Source: an uncultured Schlesneria sp. (GTDB lineage Bacteria > Planctomycetota > Planctomycetia > Planctomycetales > Planctomycetaceae). Taken from it: a DNA stretch of 54,693 bases. Below the pieces are notes generated by a model. That model ran no database searches, was not told where the DNA came from, and was given only the letters and a program-made list of their open reading frames with translations. The stretch spans positions 1 to 54,693 of the forward strand of contig CAIVEI010000057.1 in NCBI GenBank assembly GCA_903904835.1, given 5' to 3'. The position numbers and the translations under genes were made by a program. This document shows, in pieces, positions 10,589 through 19,362 of this stretch (position 1 is the stretch's first letter; every line of letters begins with the position of its first letter).

Positions 10589-12859
10589 ATGCGACAATCG
10601 ACAAAACGGATTGGCGTTTGTCTATCAACAACCATCTTTGCTTCCCTCATGATATTTGGTAGTGAACCGAAGCTCGCTTCGGGATTCTGGGAACCGACAT
10701 CTGCTTGCAATCCGGTTAACACTGTGCCCCTCTCGCTTCCGCAAGCATTGGAAGGCGAGATACGGGATCGTCATGGCAATCCGGTTGTCGATGCAAAAGT
10801 TACGCTCTGGCTGATTCGCGAAACAAACCCTTTTGATGAAAGTGGCCGGGAAGGAGCCGTTGAATGGACTGCGTTGACGGATGAAAAGGGTCGCCACAGG
10901 TTGCAACTTGATCAAACGATTCTTGAGTCGGGTGACGAAATCAGGCTCATTGTTGAGGCGGATGGTTTCTTAACTCTGAATTGCAGCATTGATCCAAAGA
11001 CAGTGGTCGATGGAAAACTGTCCCTGCAACAACTCAAAGTTGCTGTGAAGGAATTCAAACCGGGAATCGTCTATTCGAACGACGAAGACCGCCCCGCTGG
11101 TTCGGCCAGTCACAATCCGTGGGATCAATGGAAGGATGACACAGACGAATTCAACGAGCAAGTAGCGGCAACCGTCAATGGAGTTCCCATTCTGAAGAAA
11201 CAGATCATGGACCGATATAGCGGATTCCTGATTGGTGTTCGCAAGCAGATGCAGAATTCGGCATATGAAGCCCACGGAGATATGCCTCCTCAGACGCCTG
11301 GGTCGTATCGAGAATATCGTGAAAAGCTGCTCCAGAAGGAACTCCCAGTCTATCTCCACAAACTCGCCATCGTCCAGTTTTTTAAGTCGGAATTATTGAC
11401 TCCCGAGCAGCGCTGTGAGTTGGACCATGATATTGACGAGAAGTTCACAAAAGCGATTGAACGGCTCAAAAAAGATTTCCATGCTTCAAACTTGGTGGAG
11501 CTTGAAGTCTCGCTTTCTAAAATGAAAACGTCGTTGACAACGATCAAAGACAACCTGGCCATTGAGGCCACTCTTGAATTCATCACCGTGTCAACAATTC
11601 CCTACGATACGGATGATTTTGAAGAGATTCTTCAGCAAAACGAGGAAGCCGTCAGGTCAGTTCTCAACCGTGCCCTTTCCCATACGAAGATTGAAACAAA
11701 ATACCGAATTCCGGCTGTCGATACGGATGAGTGCCTGACGGAATTGATGAAGGTATTGAGAGTGACTCCGGACATGGTCGATCGAAATATTGACTCTGCT
11801 GAACCGCTGGAAATTGTCGTGGGCCGCCATCAGCGGATTGCGGCGGCCTATGCAGGTCGCGGGTTGTTAAATTGGCGTAAGGGCCGTTTCGAACGGGCAC
11901 TTGCCGACCACACTGAGGCGATTCGACTCGAACCGACTCGCCCCCTTTTTTACGTGGACCGAGGTCGGGACCTTCAGTCGCTCGGTCGATGGGATGAGGC
12001 CATCAAAGACTTTGATCACGCCGTTCAACTTGATCGTGAAGAGGGTGCCTTCTTTTTTGTGGAACGGGGAAGAGCATTGTCAAAGCATGGCGAACATGAT
12101 CGAGCTCTTGCTGATCTCAATCGAGCGATTCTCATTCAACCGGACGTGTCGTCTTTCATTGTTCGTGGGTGGATCTGGCAAAACAAAATGGAATTAGATA
12201 AGGCTTTGGCCGATTTTGACGAAGCCATTTGCCTCGATGCCCAGTGTTTTGAAGCCTACAACATGCGAGGTCACGCTTGGATACTTAAAAAAGAATATGT
12301 AAGAGCCATTGAAGATTTCAACGAGGCAATCCGGCTCAATTCGCCCGATAAACACATCAAATACAATCGCGGTGTCACTTACTTGAAGATTGATCAATAC
12401 GAAGAGGCGCTGGCAGATTTGAATGAGGCAGTCCTGCTCGATCCAACGTTCGCAGCGACGTATCCTGCCAGAGCGTACGTTTTAAAACGTCAAGGTGACT
12501 ACTCTGATGCCTACGAAGACTTGGCCCACGCGATCTGCCTCAAGCCCGGCGATGCCTGCAACTATGAAACGCTGTCACGGTGGTTGGCAACGGTGAACGA
12601 GAAGCAATTTCGCGATGGTCAACGAGCTGTTGAACTCGCAACGAAGGCCTGCGAACTGACCGAGTGGCGTTCGGATTCGTACATCGAAACACTCGCCTGT
12701 GCATTCGCCGAATCAGGCGATTTCGAGAGTGCGATTAAGAGACTGGAACAAGCCATTGAACTGGCCCCCCAGAGCCGTACGAAGACGCGGAACAAAATGA
12801 TGGCGATGTTCCGCAATGGAAAACCCTACCGTGATGACCCGGTTGTTCCAAGTCAATGA
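10589..12859 (+). CDS. Secreted TPR-repeat protein with carboxypeptidase-regulatory-like domain
   Basis: About 756 residues from the ATG at 10589, which has a strong GGAGGGGGG ribosome binding site; a longer frame begins at 10526. The N terminus is a signal peptide (MRQSTKRIGVCLSTTIFASLMI). A beta-sandwich region about 45-145 looks like a carboxypeptidase regulatory domain (GEIRDRHGNPVVDAKVTLW, DEKGRHRLQ). Next comes a SurA-N-like stretch starting at VAATVNGVPILKKQIMDRY, mostly helical. The C-terminal half has at least eight tetratricopeptide repeats with the usual pattern (RGRDLQSLGRWDEAIKDFD, KALADFDEAICLDAQ, EEALADLNEAVLLDP). It is probably a periplasmic scaffold protein. Its C-terminal part is duplicated as a broken copy at 16735-17103. 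Confidence 0.85.
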   Translation: MRQSTKRIGVCLSTTIFASLMIFGSEPKLASGFWEPTSACNPVNTVPLSLPQALEGEIRDRHGNPVVDAKVTLWLIRETNPFDESGREGAVEWTALTDEKGRHRLQLDQTILESGDEIRLIVEADGFLTLNCSIDPKTVVDGKLSLQQLKVAVKEFKPGIVYSNDEDRPAGSASHNPWDQWKDDTDEFNEQVAATVNGVPILKKQIMDRYSGFLIGVRKQMQNSAYEAHGDMPPQTPGSYREYREKLLQKELPVYLHKLAIVQFFKSELLTPEQRCELDHDIDEKFTKAIERLKKDFHASNLVELEVSLSKMKTSLTTIKDNLAIEATLEFITVSTIPYDTDDFEEILQQNEEAVRSVLNRALSHTKIETKYRIPAVDTDECLTELMKVLRVTPDMVDRNIDSAEPLEIVVGRHQRIAAAYAGRGLLNWRKGRFERALADHTEAIRLEPTRPLFYVDRGRDLQSLGRWDEAIKDFDHAVQLDREEGAFFFVERGRALSKHGEHDRALADLNRAILIQPDVSSFIVRGWIWQNKMELDKALADFDEAICLDAQCFEAYNMRGHAWILKKEYVRAIEDFNEAIRLNSPDKHIKYNRGVTYLKIDQYEEALADLNEAVLLDPTFAATYPARAYVLKRQGDYSDAYEDLAHAICLKPGDACNYETLSRWLATVNEKQFRDGQRAVELATKACELTEWRSDSYIETLACAFAESGDFESAIKRLEQAIELAPQSRTKTRNKMMAMFRNGKPYRDDPVVPSQ

Positions 12860-13035
12860 TCCGTTACGAACTATGCCTTATCGCTTTGGGAAATCACGCC
12901 CGTTTATCCCCCGGCCTATGATTCTCGCTAAACGATCCTTTTGGAAAGAGGAAACCTTCGGTCGGTCACTTGTGCACGGTCAGGAGACGGGCGCACAACC
13001 GGGCCCGTTAATGTTTCCCACGATTGGAGGTTGTT

Positions 13036-16000
13036 TTACGGGCGAAATACTGCCTGGAACAACGAACCCTGATTCGTACCGCTTGTTGAAACAATCGTTG
13101 TGCCGTACGTGGCAATTATCTGGCTTGCGTTCAAATTGACCGCCAGCGTCGACGTCACATAAAGGAAATTAAGAGCGTTGTATCCTGTACCGCTGGGTGT
13201 GACTATCACGCTGGACGCATGATCCAGGCAAACGAACGTGTTTGCATCCCCGTTAGCCCCGATCATTTGATCGACACCTGTTCCCGTCGTGAACTCATTG
13301 TTCCCTGCCCCGCCAATCAGGGTGTCTGTGCCCAATCCCGCCGTCAGAATGTTGATCGCTGCGTAACCGGACGCATCCAGTGTCACATTCGAACCGGTGC
13401 CTGCCGTCAATCGGTTTTCACCGCCAGCATTCGTTGAACCATACACATGCTGAAACGCATTCGTATCGGTCCCATTGAAAACATACACCCTTCGGTTTGT
13501 TGCAGACGCAAGCCACAACGTGTCAGCCGGGTCATACACCCCCCCGCTGGTATTCAGATTCACTTGCAGTGGCGCATTGATTGAGGACGTCACGTTTGAG
13601 AAGTCGAGCGTGTTTGGTCCCGCTCCCGGCACGATGACGTTGAGCGAAATGGCGGCAGCATTGCCGAATTTGTAGGTGGTCGCCCCTAACCCACCTTTCA
13701 ACTCTTCGTTGCCGGAATTCCCCGCCGTCAGCGTGTTCGTTCCATATGAACTGGAGACATCCAGTGTCACGTTCGGCCCCGCGCCTGCCGTCAGTTGGTT
13801 TGCGCCGCCAGCATTCGCTGAGCCAATCACAAGCTGAAACGCGTTTGTATCGCTGCCATTGCCAACATACACCCGTCGATTTGTTGCCGATGCAATCCAC
13901 AGCGTGTCGGTCGGGTCATTCACGCCACCGCTGGTTGCCAGATTCACTTGAAGCGGTGCGGCGAGTGAGGACGTCACGTTTGAGAAGTTGAGGGAGTTTG
14001 TTCCCGTTCCTGGCACGATGGTGTCCAGTGAAATGCCGACGGCATTACCGAATGTGTAGGTGTTCGCCCCTGACCCTCCTTTCAATACTTCATTTCCCGA
14101 ATTCCCTGCCGTCAGCGTGTTCGTTCCCGATGAACCGGTGACATCCAGTGTCACATTCGGCGCAGCGCCTGCCGCCAACTGATTTGCTCCGCCAGCAGTG
14201 TTTGAGCCAATCACAAGCTGAAACGCGTTGGCATCATTGCTGTTGCCAACATAAACGCGTCGATTCGTAATTGACGCAAGCCACAACGTGTCAGACGGGT
14301 CATTCACACCTCCGCTGGTTGCCAGGTTCACTTGCAGCGGCGTGGCGGGTGCGGATGTCACGCGCGAGAAGTCGAGCGTATTTGCTCCCTTTCCCGGCAC
14401 GATGGTGACGTGTGAAATGCTGACGGCATCACCGAACTTGTAGGTGTTCGCCCCTGAACCACCTTTCAATACTTCATTTCCCGCATTCCCTGCTGTCAGG
14501 GTATTCGTCCCCAATGAACCGGATGTATCCAGCGTCACATTCGGCCCCGCACCGGCCGTCAGTTGGTTTGCTCCGCCTGGATTGTTTGAGCCAATCACTA
14601 GCTGAAACGCGTTTGTATCGTTGCCATTAAAAACATACACTCGTCGACTTGTTGCAGACGCAAGCCACAAGGTGTCGGTCGGATCGTTCACCCCTCCGCT
14701 GGTCGCCAGATTTACTTGTAGCGGCGCTGCGGTTGAGGACGTCACTTGCGAGAAGTCGAGCGTGTTTGCTCCCTTTCCGGGAATGATGGCGTTGAGCGAA
14801 ACGCCGACTGCATCTCCGAATCTATAGGTGTTCGCCCCCGCCCCCCCTTTCAACAGATCATTTCCCGAAATCCCTGCGGTAAGTGTGTTCGCTCCCAATG
14901 AACCAGACGTATCCAGCGTCACGTTCGCCCCCGTCCCTGCCGTCAGTCGGTTTGCTCCGCCAGAATTGGTTGAACCAATCACAAGCTGAAACGCGTTGGC
15001 ATCGCTGCCATTGAGGACGTACACTCGTCGATTTGTTGCAGACGCAAGCCACAAGTTGTCGTTCGGGTCATTCACCCCGCCGCTAGTTGCCAGATTGACC
15101 TGCAGCGGCGCGGCGAGCGATGAAGTCACGTTTGAGAAGTCAAGCGTGTTTGCGCCCTTTCCCGGAACGATGGTGTTGAGCGATATGCCGGTGGCGTTAC
15201 CGAATTTGTAGGTGTTCGTACCCGATCCACCTTTCAATATTTCATTTCCCGAGATTCCTGCTGTCAGCGTGTTCGTCCCCGATGAACCTGATGTATCCAG
15301 TGTCACGTTCGGCCCTGTACCAGCTGTTAATTGGTTTGCTCCGCCAACATTGGTTGAGCCAATCACAAGCTGAAACGCGTTAGCATCGCTACTGGTGCCG
15401 ACGTACACTCGTCGGTTTGTAATCGACGCAAGCCACAAAGTGTCCGTTGGGTCATTCACCCCGCCGGTCGTGGCGAGATTCACTTGAAGCGGCGCGGCGG
15501 GTGAGGACGTCACCTGTGAGAAGTCGAGGCTATTTGTGCCCGTCCCCGGTACGATGGTGTCGAGTGAAACGCTGACGGCATCACCAAATTTGTAAGTATT
15601 AGCCCCCAACCCCCCTTTCAACAGATCGTTTCCCGAATTCCCTGCTGTCAAGGCGTTCGTGCCCGATGAACCGGAGACATCTAAAATATCGTTACCAGAC
15701 CCGGCAGCCAGCGTATTGCTTCCTGTCCCGCCAACGACATTGATGTTTGACGAAACCGTGTTCGAAGTTAGGGAGAGATTAAGATTTGAGTTTCCCTTGT
15801 TGACTTGCTGAATCGACGTGATTCCAAGATTCAGTTGAACATCCGAACTCGTGGAAAAGTCCAGTTTGTCCTGAATACCTGCCGCTGTTAAGTCATCAAC
15901 GACGACATTGCCAATAACGTTTGTGGAGACAAAGTCGTACGTGTTGCTTCCCGTCGCGCTGACGAACACTCCGTCGGACGGACTTGATCCGGATAACGTG

Positions 16001-16422
16001 ATTCCACCGGGGATATTTGAAAATCCCTGATTGGTCGTGTCGATATGAATCGTATCGTTATTATTCCCGGTCAACACCGAGATTGTGCTGAAGGAAGCAA
16101 GATTTGCCGTCACATCGTAATCGGACTGGCCGTTGATTGTCGTTGATCCCGCACCTTTCAGAAAAAAATCCAACGTCGGCGCCTGGCCATTGGTCAGATG
16201 GTATTCCAGGGTGACGTCATTGGTCGCGGCGTTGGACGGATCGGTAACGACCAGCGCGCCTGCAGAGCTGACAGCGGCCGTAAGGTTCGTCAGCAATCGG
16301 CGACTTTCCAGGATTTGGACACCCGCGAAAGATCGAGCCCCCTGAATTGAACGGCGACTGCGAGACGAGTGAACATTCAGTCGCCCCTGACAAACTTCAC
16401 GGAGCCAGCTAACTAGTCGCAT
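13036..16422 (-). CDS. LEPR-XLL type extracellular protein with 128-residue tandem repeats
   Basis: About 1128 residues. The ATG at 16422 is preferred over 16476: it has GAGAGGG upstream, and MRLVSWLREV followed by basic residues and ILESRRLLTN is the usual N-terminal layout of planctomycete LEPR-XLL surface proteins. The body is beta-rich, Gly/Asn/Thr-rich and acidic-poor. Five full 128-residue repeats plus partial copies on both sides each contain DTLWLASATNRRVYV, NAFQLVIGS, LTAGNSGNEVLKGGSG, NTYKFG and ANTLDFSNVTSS. The GGSGxNxY pieces resemble degenerate RTX/hemolysin-type calcium-binding nonapeptides. It is likely exported and at the cell surface. The C terminus ends without a PEP-CTERM tail. 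Confidence 0.85.
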   Translation of the reverse strand: MRLVSWLREVCQGRLNVHSSRSRRSIQGARSFAGVQILESRRLLTNLTAAVSSAGALVVTDPSNAATNDVTLEYHLTNGQAPTLDFFLKGAGSTTINGQSDYDVTANLASFSTISVLTGNNNDTIHIDTTNQGFSNIPGGITLSGSSPSDGVFVSATGSNTYDFVSTNVIGNVVVDDLTAAGIQDKLDFSTSSDVQLNLGITSIQQVNKGNSNLNLSLTSNTVSSNINVVGGTGSNTLAAGSGNDILDVSGSSGTNALTAGNSGNDLLKGGLGANTYKFGDAVSVSLDTIVPGTGTNSLDFSQVTSSPAAPLQVNLATTGGVNDPTDTLWLASITNRRVYVGTSSDANAFQLVIGSTNVGGANQLTAGTGPNVTLDTSGSSGTNTLTAGISGNEILKGGSGTNTYKFGNATGISLNTIVPGKGANTLDFSNVTSSLAAPLQVNLATSGGVNDPNDNLWLASATNRRVYVLNGSDANAFQLVIGSTNSGGANRLTAGTGANVTLDTSGSLGANTLTAGISGNDLLKGGAGANTYRFGDAVGVSLNAIIPGKGANTLDFSQVTSSTAAPLQVNLATSGGVNDPTDTLWLASATSRRVYVFNGNDTNAFQLVIGSNNPGGANQLTAGAGPNVTLDTSGSLGTNTLTAGNAGNEVLKGGSGANTYKFGDAVSISHVTIVPGKGANTLDFSRVTSAPATPLQVNLATSGGVNDPSDTLWLASITNRRVYVGNSNDANAFQLVIGSNTAGGANQLAAGAAPNVTLDVTGSSGTNTLTAGNSGNEVLKGGSGANTYTFGNAVGISLDTIVPGTGTNSLNFSNVTSSLAAPLQVNLATSGGVNDPTDTLWIASATNRRVYVGNGSDTNAFQLVIGSANAGGANQLTAGAGPNVTLDVSSSYGTNTLTAGNSGNEELKGGLGATTYKFGNAAAISLNVIVPGAGPNTLDFSNVTSSINAPLQVNLNTSGGVYDPADTLWLASATNRRVYVFNGTDTNAFQHVYGSTNAGGENRLTAGTGSNVTLDASGYAAINILTAGLGTDTLIGGAGNNEFTTGTGVDQMIGANGDANTFVCLDHASSVIVTPSGTGYNALNFLYVTSTLAVNLNASQIIATYGTTIVSTSGTNQGSLFQAVFRP
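13546..15465 (-). repeat. Five tandem 384-bp coding repeats
   Basis: Within the LEPR-XLL gene, a 384-bp unit (128 codons) repeats in register: the GGVNDP codons recur near 13550, 13930, 14310, 14700, 15080 and 15463. The units are highly alike at DNA level, pointing to recent amplification or gene conversion rather than only protein-level constraint. Diverged partial units extend to either side. Assembly collapse or expansion of copy number is a real possibility in such a region. Confidence 0.9.
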
Positions 16423-16734
16423 CTCTTCAGCCCTCTCTTTTTCGTAAAACGATACTCGTCGCGGGTGAACGAACATTGTTTGAATTATTGTTTAAATTGT
16501 CGAAGCGGTCGTTTCAAACGACAAAATTCTCACGTGCCCAGCATAAATCACGTGTTCAGAGCACTCTTTTCCAAGGCACGCTATGAATAATGATTGCCCC
16601 GAATCATTTACGCCGCTCGAACACTTGTCAACCTATGAGCCGCAAACACCCTAAGCTAACGCTTGGCATCGTCGGCTGAATGTGAATGTTCACATACGCA
16701 TCCGCGCAAAGCATTCGAACGTCAAGCACGAGCC

Positions 16735-17103
16735 GGAAAAACTTATTTCAGCGAGGCAACACGGCTCGTTTCACGGGATCAACACATCAAGGACAATTGC
16801 GGTTTCACTTACTTGAAGATTGATCAACGCGAAGAAGCACTGGCCGACTTCAACAACGCAATTCGGCTCGATCCACAGTTCGCGGCGACGTACTGTGCCA
16901 AAGGATACCTGTTAACACGTCAACGAGACGACGCCTGAGGCTACGACGATTTGGCCCAGGCGATCCGTCTCAATCCCTGTGATTCCAAAAACCATGATCC
17001 GCTTTCGCGGTGGTTGGCGATGGATTCCGTGGAACAATTCCGCGATGTTCAACGAGCGTGTGAACTCGCAACAAAACCTTTACGCTGCCCGATTCACACG
17101 TAA
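16735..17103 (+). pseudogene. Broken duplicate of the TPR protein C-terminal region
   Basis: Translation gives FSEATRLVSRDQHIKDNCG, FTYLKIDQREEALADFN, LDPQFAATY and, after an in-frame TGA at 16936-16938, YDDLAQAIRL and LSRWLAMDSVEQFRDVQRA. Each piece aligns with the C-terminal TPR section of the gene at 10589-12859 (HIKYNRGVTYLKIDQYEEALADL, LSRWLATVNEKQFRDGQRA). There is no matching N-terminal part, so this is a fragment that has lost its start and gained a stop. It sits on the far side of the LEPR-XLL gene from its parent, suggesting a local segmental duplication followed by decay. The open frame starting at 16663 is not a functional gene in my reading. Confidence 0.8.
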
Positions 17104-17201
17104 GTAAAGAATTCGTGCGTGAGGTGGATTGTTTCCAGGACGGCAATCTCTCCGCGACGTGAATCAAATTGTCTGGACCATTCGAAAGCAAAATGAAACG
17201 A

Positions 17202-18047
17202 TCAATCGACTTTAATGATTGAAAAAATCATGCTTGGCACAACCGGTTCGCCTTTGGGTGATGAGGCAATCATCCCCACTCCGATTCCCGACGCGGATTG
17301 AGTCAGTTTCAGCTTGTCGCCCGCTTTCATTTCGCCGACGCCTTGACAAATCAACACAGCAGTGTACTTACCGTTAATGGTTTGCTCGGTGTTCGAGTTA
17401 TCGACATCCTTGCCGTTTTGACGCAACCAGAGCCTCAGATTTCCCTTGCCGTCACCATTGGCGCTTCCGGCCTGACCAGCAGCGACGACGAAATAGAACC
17501 CCGCTTTCTTGATCGTCACCGTTCCGGTTTCGTTGGTAATCTCTTTGGCAGCGTCGGTCTGATTGAGCGTCAAATCTTTGGCAGCCGCTACTGCCCCCTG
17601 AGATTCTGTACTTGACAATTGCGCGTAGGAACTATCATCGACCTTGACGATCGACAGAATCATGCTCGGTACGACAGGCTCCCCTTTCGGCGTTGAGGCA
17701 ATCATCCCCAGGCCCTTGCTCGTTGCTGACTGAAGCATGCATTTTTCTGCGATTTCGTCAAAGTCGTTATTGGCCTCGTGGAATAAAGTCCGAATTTCTG
17801 GAAATGTCCACTGACGTTCCAATTTCTCTGGCATTGGCCGGAGCGTCCGCTTTTCGATGCGGTCACACCAACGCATCATCGCGCCTGCGAGATGCAAAAG
17901 TGTCTTATAGACCGACCGGTAACCAATTCCAAAATCGATTAACCCGTCGTGGTCTTTTACATTTTCACAGGCGGCAAAGATTGTTTGATTCGCCCAGGAA
18001 TGATGCTTTATTAAAACTGAAATTGATTTTGTCGCTCCGGTGTCCAT
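17202..18047 (-). CDS. Chimeric protein: truncated DinB domain fused to a C1q-like domain
   Basis: About 281 residues from ATG 18047 (a GTG at 18074 is also possible). Residues up to about 103 look like the first helices of a DinB/DinB_2 four-helix protein (LIKHHSWANQTIFAACENV, VYKTLLHLAGAMMRWCDRI), but the C-terminal helix and its metal-ligand His are missing. The rest is a beta-rich C1q/TNF-like domain (YAQLSSTESQG, FYFVVAAGQAGSANGDG, LRLWLRQNGKDVDNSNTEQT, MKAGDKLKLTQSASG). The segment MIASTPKGEPVVPSMILSIVKVD right after the DinB part repeats as MIASSPKGEPVVPSMIFSIIKVD at the C terminus, so the junction near 17740 falls inside a tandem pair of C1q-like domains. I infer a gene fusion by deletion or recombination; whether it is expressed is unknown. 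Confidence 0.7.
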   Translation of the reverse strand: MDTGATKSISVLIKHHSWANQTIFAACENVKDHDGLIDFGIGYRSVYKTLLHLAGAMMRWCDRIEKRTLRPMPEKLERQWTFPEIRTLFHEANNDFDEIAEKCMLQSATSKGLGMIASTPKGEPVVPSMILSIVKVDDSSYAQLSSTESQGAVAAAKDLTLNQTDAAKEITNETGTVTIKKAGFYFVVAAGQAGSANGDGKGNLRLWLRQNGKDVDNSNTEQTINGKYTAVLICQGVGEMKAGDKLKLTQSASGIGVGMIASSPKGEPVVPSMIFSIIKVD

Positions 18048-18310
18048 GTGACTGACGCTTTCTTGAGGTGACACAAACGTTGTTTCTATGACGATCGGTT
18101 ACCACACATTTCATCGGAATTCAAACCTTGCATGGACGGCGACTTTGGAGAAACATATACGGGAATTCCCTCAAGTAACGCAGTGTCCGCCTAACGACAA
18201 AAGAACGAATTCCATGAGCACCTTCCAAACATTAAGAATGTGTCTCCACTTTCCCATTGACTACCGCTAAAGTCTTTTTTTGTAGTTTTATGTCGCACAC
18301 TTTGCGGCAG

Positions 18311-18480
18311 CGAAGAATCCAAGGATTGGCATCCTCGGATCTCCTGGACATCAGAAACCGACGACGACGATTGATCTTTGACAATTCGAAGTGAAAATGA
18401 ATTCGGATCGCCCCGTAACCGACCTGTCGATTGGGCTGATCCGTGCGGATCGTTTTATGCCTTGAGGATGCGGCGCGAGG
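18311..18480 (+). repeat. Diverged direct repeat, left copy (partner 21031-21210)
   Basis: Begins CGAAGAATCCAAGGATTGGC and carries GAAACC, CGATTGATCTTTGACA, TCGGATCG, GGCTGATCC and TGCCTTGAGG in the same order and near the same spacing as the partner. By eye the two are about two thirds to three quarters identical. The two copies are in the same orientation and bracket the DUF1559/lipoprotein pair. Confidence 0.6.
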
Positions 18481-18560
18481 GGTTCGGCGTGGCCGGTGTG
18501 CGTGGCAAATTTAAAAAGAATCCGGTGGCTCACATCCCTGTCGCCTGGAAGTTAATGATG

Positions 18561-18620
18561 GGATTCGAACTTATTCGAACTCACGCGAACTCAGGTGAAG
18601 TCGCGCGAACTTTGACATCA
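18561..18620 (+). repeat. GAAC decamer array 1
   Basis: Five units exactly 10 bp apart end in GAAC, GAAC, GAAC, GAAG and GAAC (first at 18567, last at 18607), followed at once by TTTGACATCAAATT. The exact 10-bp spacing puts each unit on the same face of the helix, as expected for cooperative protein binding. TTGACA matches a -35 consensus but no good -10 follows at 17 bp. Confidence 0.6.
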
Positions 18621-18860
18621 AATTTGTTGAGGGCGGAATTACAGCAGCATGAATCAGAACGAAGAGTGCGAGAGCGGGCCAAAACGGCAGAAAGTAGTTT
18701 TTTGAGATTAGCAGGCCGTAACAATCGGTTCGTCAGGAGATCCCGCTGCGTGAACCCGAGGAAGATTGGCGACACTTCGAACGTCAAGTTCCTTAAGAGA
18801 AGAAAAAAGAAGAAAATTCCGGAGGATATCCAGCCCGGCTCACCAAAACATAATGATCGG

Positions 18861-18914
18861 GTTCGAACTTGATCGAAGTCGCGCAAACTGCGTCGAACTC
18901 GATCGAACTCGAAC
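18861..18914 (+). repeat. GAAC decamer array 2
   Basis: Five units 10 bp apart (GAAC 18865, GAAG 18875, AAAC 18885, GAAC 18895, GAAC 18905) plus one out-of-phase GAAC at 18911. Like array 1 it is preceded by TAATGAT and GGG/GGA and starts TTCGAACTT. It lacks the TTTGACA tail, which is found in array 3 some 70 bp further on. Confidence 0.55.
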
Positions 18915-18965
18915 ACCTCGAAAAAACTGGAAAACAATCGCGACAACCCTATTAATTACGAGGAA

Positions 18966-18998
18966 TGGTCGAACTCGATCGAACTTTGACACCAAATA
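18966..18998 (+). repeat. GAAC decamer array 3 with TTTGACA tail
   Basis: Two GAAC units at 18971 and 18981, again 10 bp apart, directly followed by TTTGACACCAAAT, nearly the same tail as array 1. It lies 160-170 bp from the end of the small lipoprotein gene on the opposite strand. Confidence 0.5.
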
Positions 18999-19132
18999 TT
19001 TCGGCGACCGGACTGTCGCGGAACAGATGGGAGATTTTTGCCACCGGGGAGACCGTTTCTTTGAAAAAGCTGTCTCCCCTTGCCATGAACCATTTTCACT
19101 TTTTTTCAAAAACTGTCGACCTTGAAAGCCAT

Positions 19133-19303
19133 CTATTTCGGTCGTTCGAGTGTCATTACCGGGCCTGCTTCAGCCGCCGGTTCATCGACCCGCTGTTTGG
19201 TTGCCTCCTTGGCATCTTCAACCGAAACCGATTCCGACGAAGAAGAACCGCAGCCAACGAGCATGAGTATGGCAACTAATGACAGGCGCTTAATTGGGTC
19301 CAT
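19133..19303 (-). CDS. Small lipoprotein
   Basis: 56 residues from ATG 19303 (an in-frame ATG at 19318 would add 5). The N terminus is a lipoprotein signal (MDPIKRLSLVAILMLVGCGSSSS) with lipobox LVGC, so after cleavage the Cys would be lipidated. The short mature part is acidic and Ser/Glu-rich with no fold. It lies 59 bp downstream of the DUF1559 gene on the same strand. From experience, such tiny lipoproteins often follow DUF1559 genes in planctomycetes, so a shared transcript is likely. Function unknown. Confidence 0.75.
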   Translation of the reverse strand: MDPIKRLSLVAILMLVGCGSSSSESVSVEDAKEATKQRVDEPAAEAGPVMTLERPK

Positions 19304-19362
19304 ATCGATTACTTTCATTAAAGAGTAATTTTGCAGTATTCCAGTAGTAGTGACAGCGAGGG

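Larger units (their letters stand above)
18048..19132. other. Repeat-rich intergenic region
   Basis: About 1.1 kb without a gene I can defend. It holds a 170-bp repeat at 18311-18480 with a diverged partner at 21031-21210, and three arrays of GAAC units spaced exactly 10 bp (18561-18620, 18861-18914, 18966-18998). Open frames on both strands here translate into low-complexity Arg/Ser/Phe-rich strings produced by the repeats. Confidence 0.6.

Noticed and set aside
18378-18946. Open frames of 164 (+) and 121 (-) codons
   Set aside because: They run through the GAAC arrays and read low-complexity sequence; nothing resembles a protein family.
18561-18998. CRISPR array
   Set aside because: The repeated unit is only about 4-6 conserved bases at 10-bp spacing, with no spacer-sized intervals and no cas genes.
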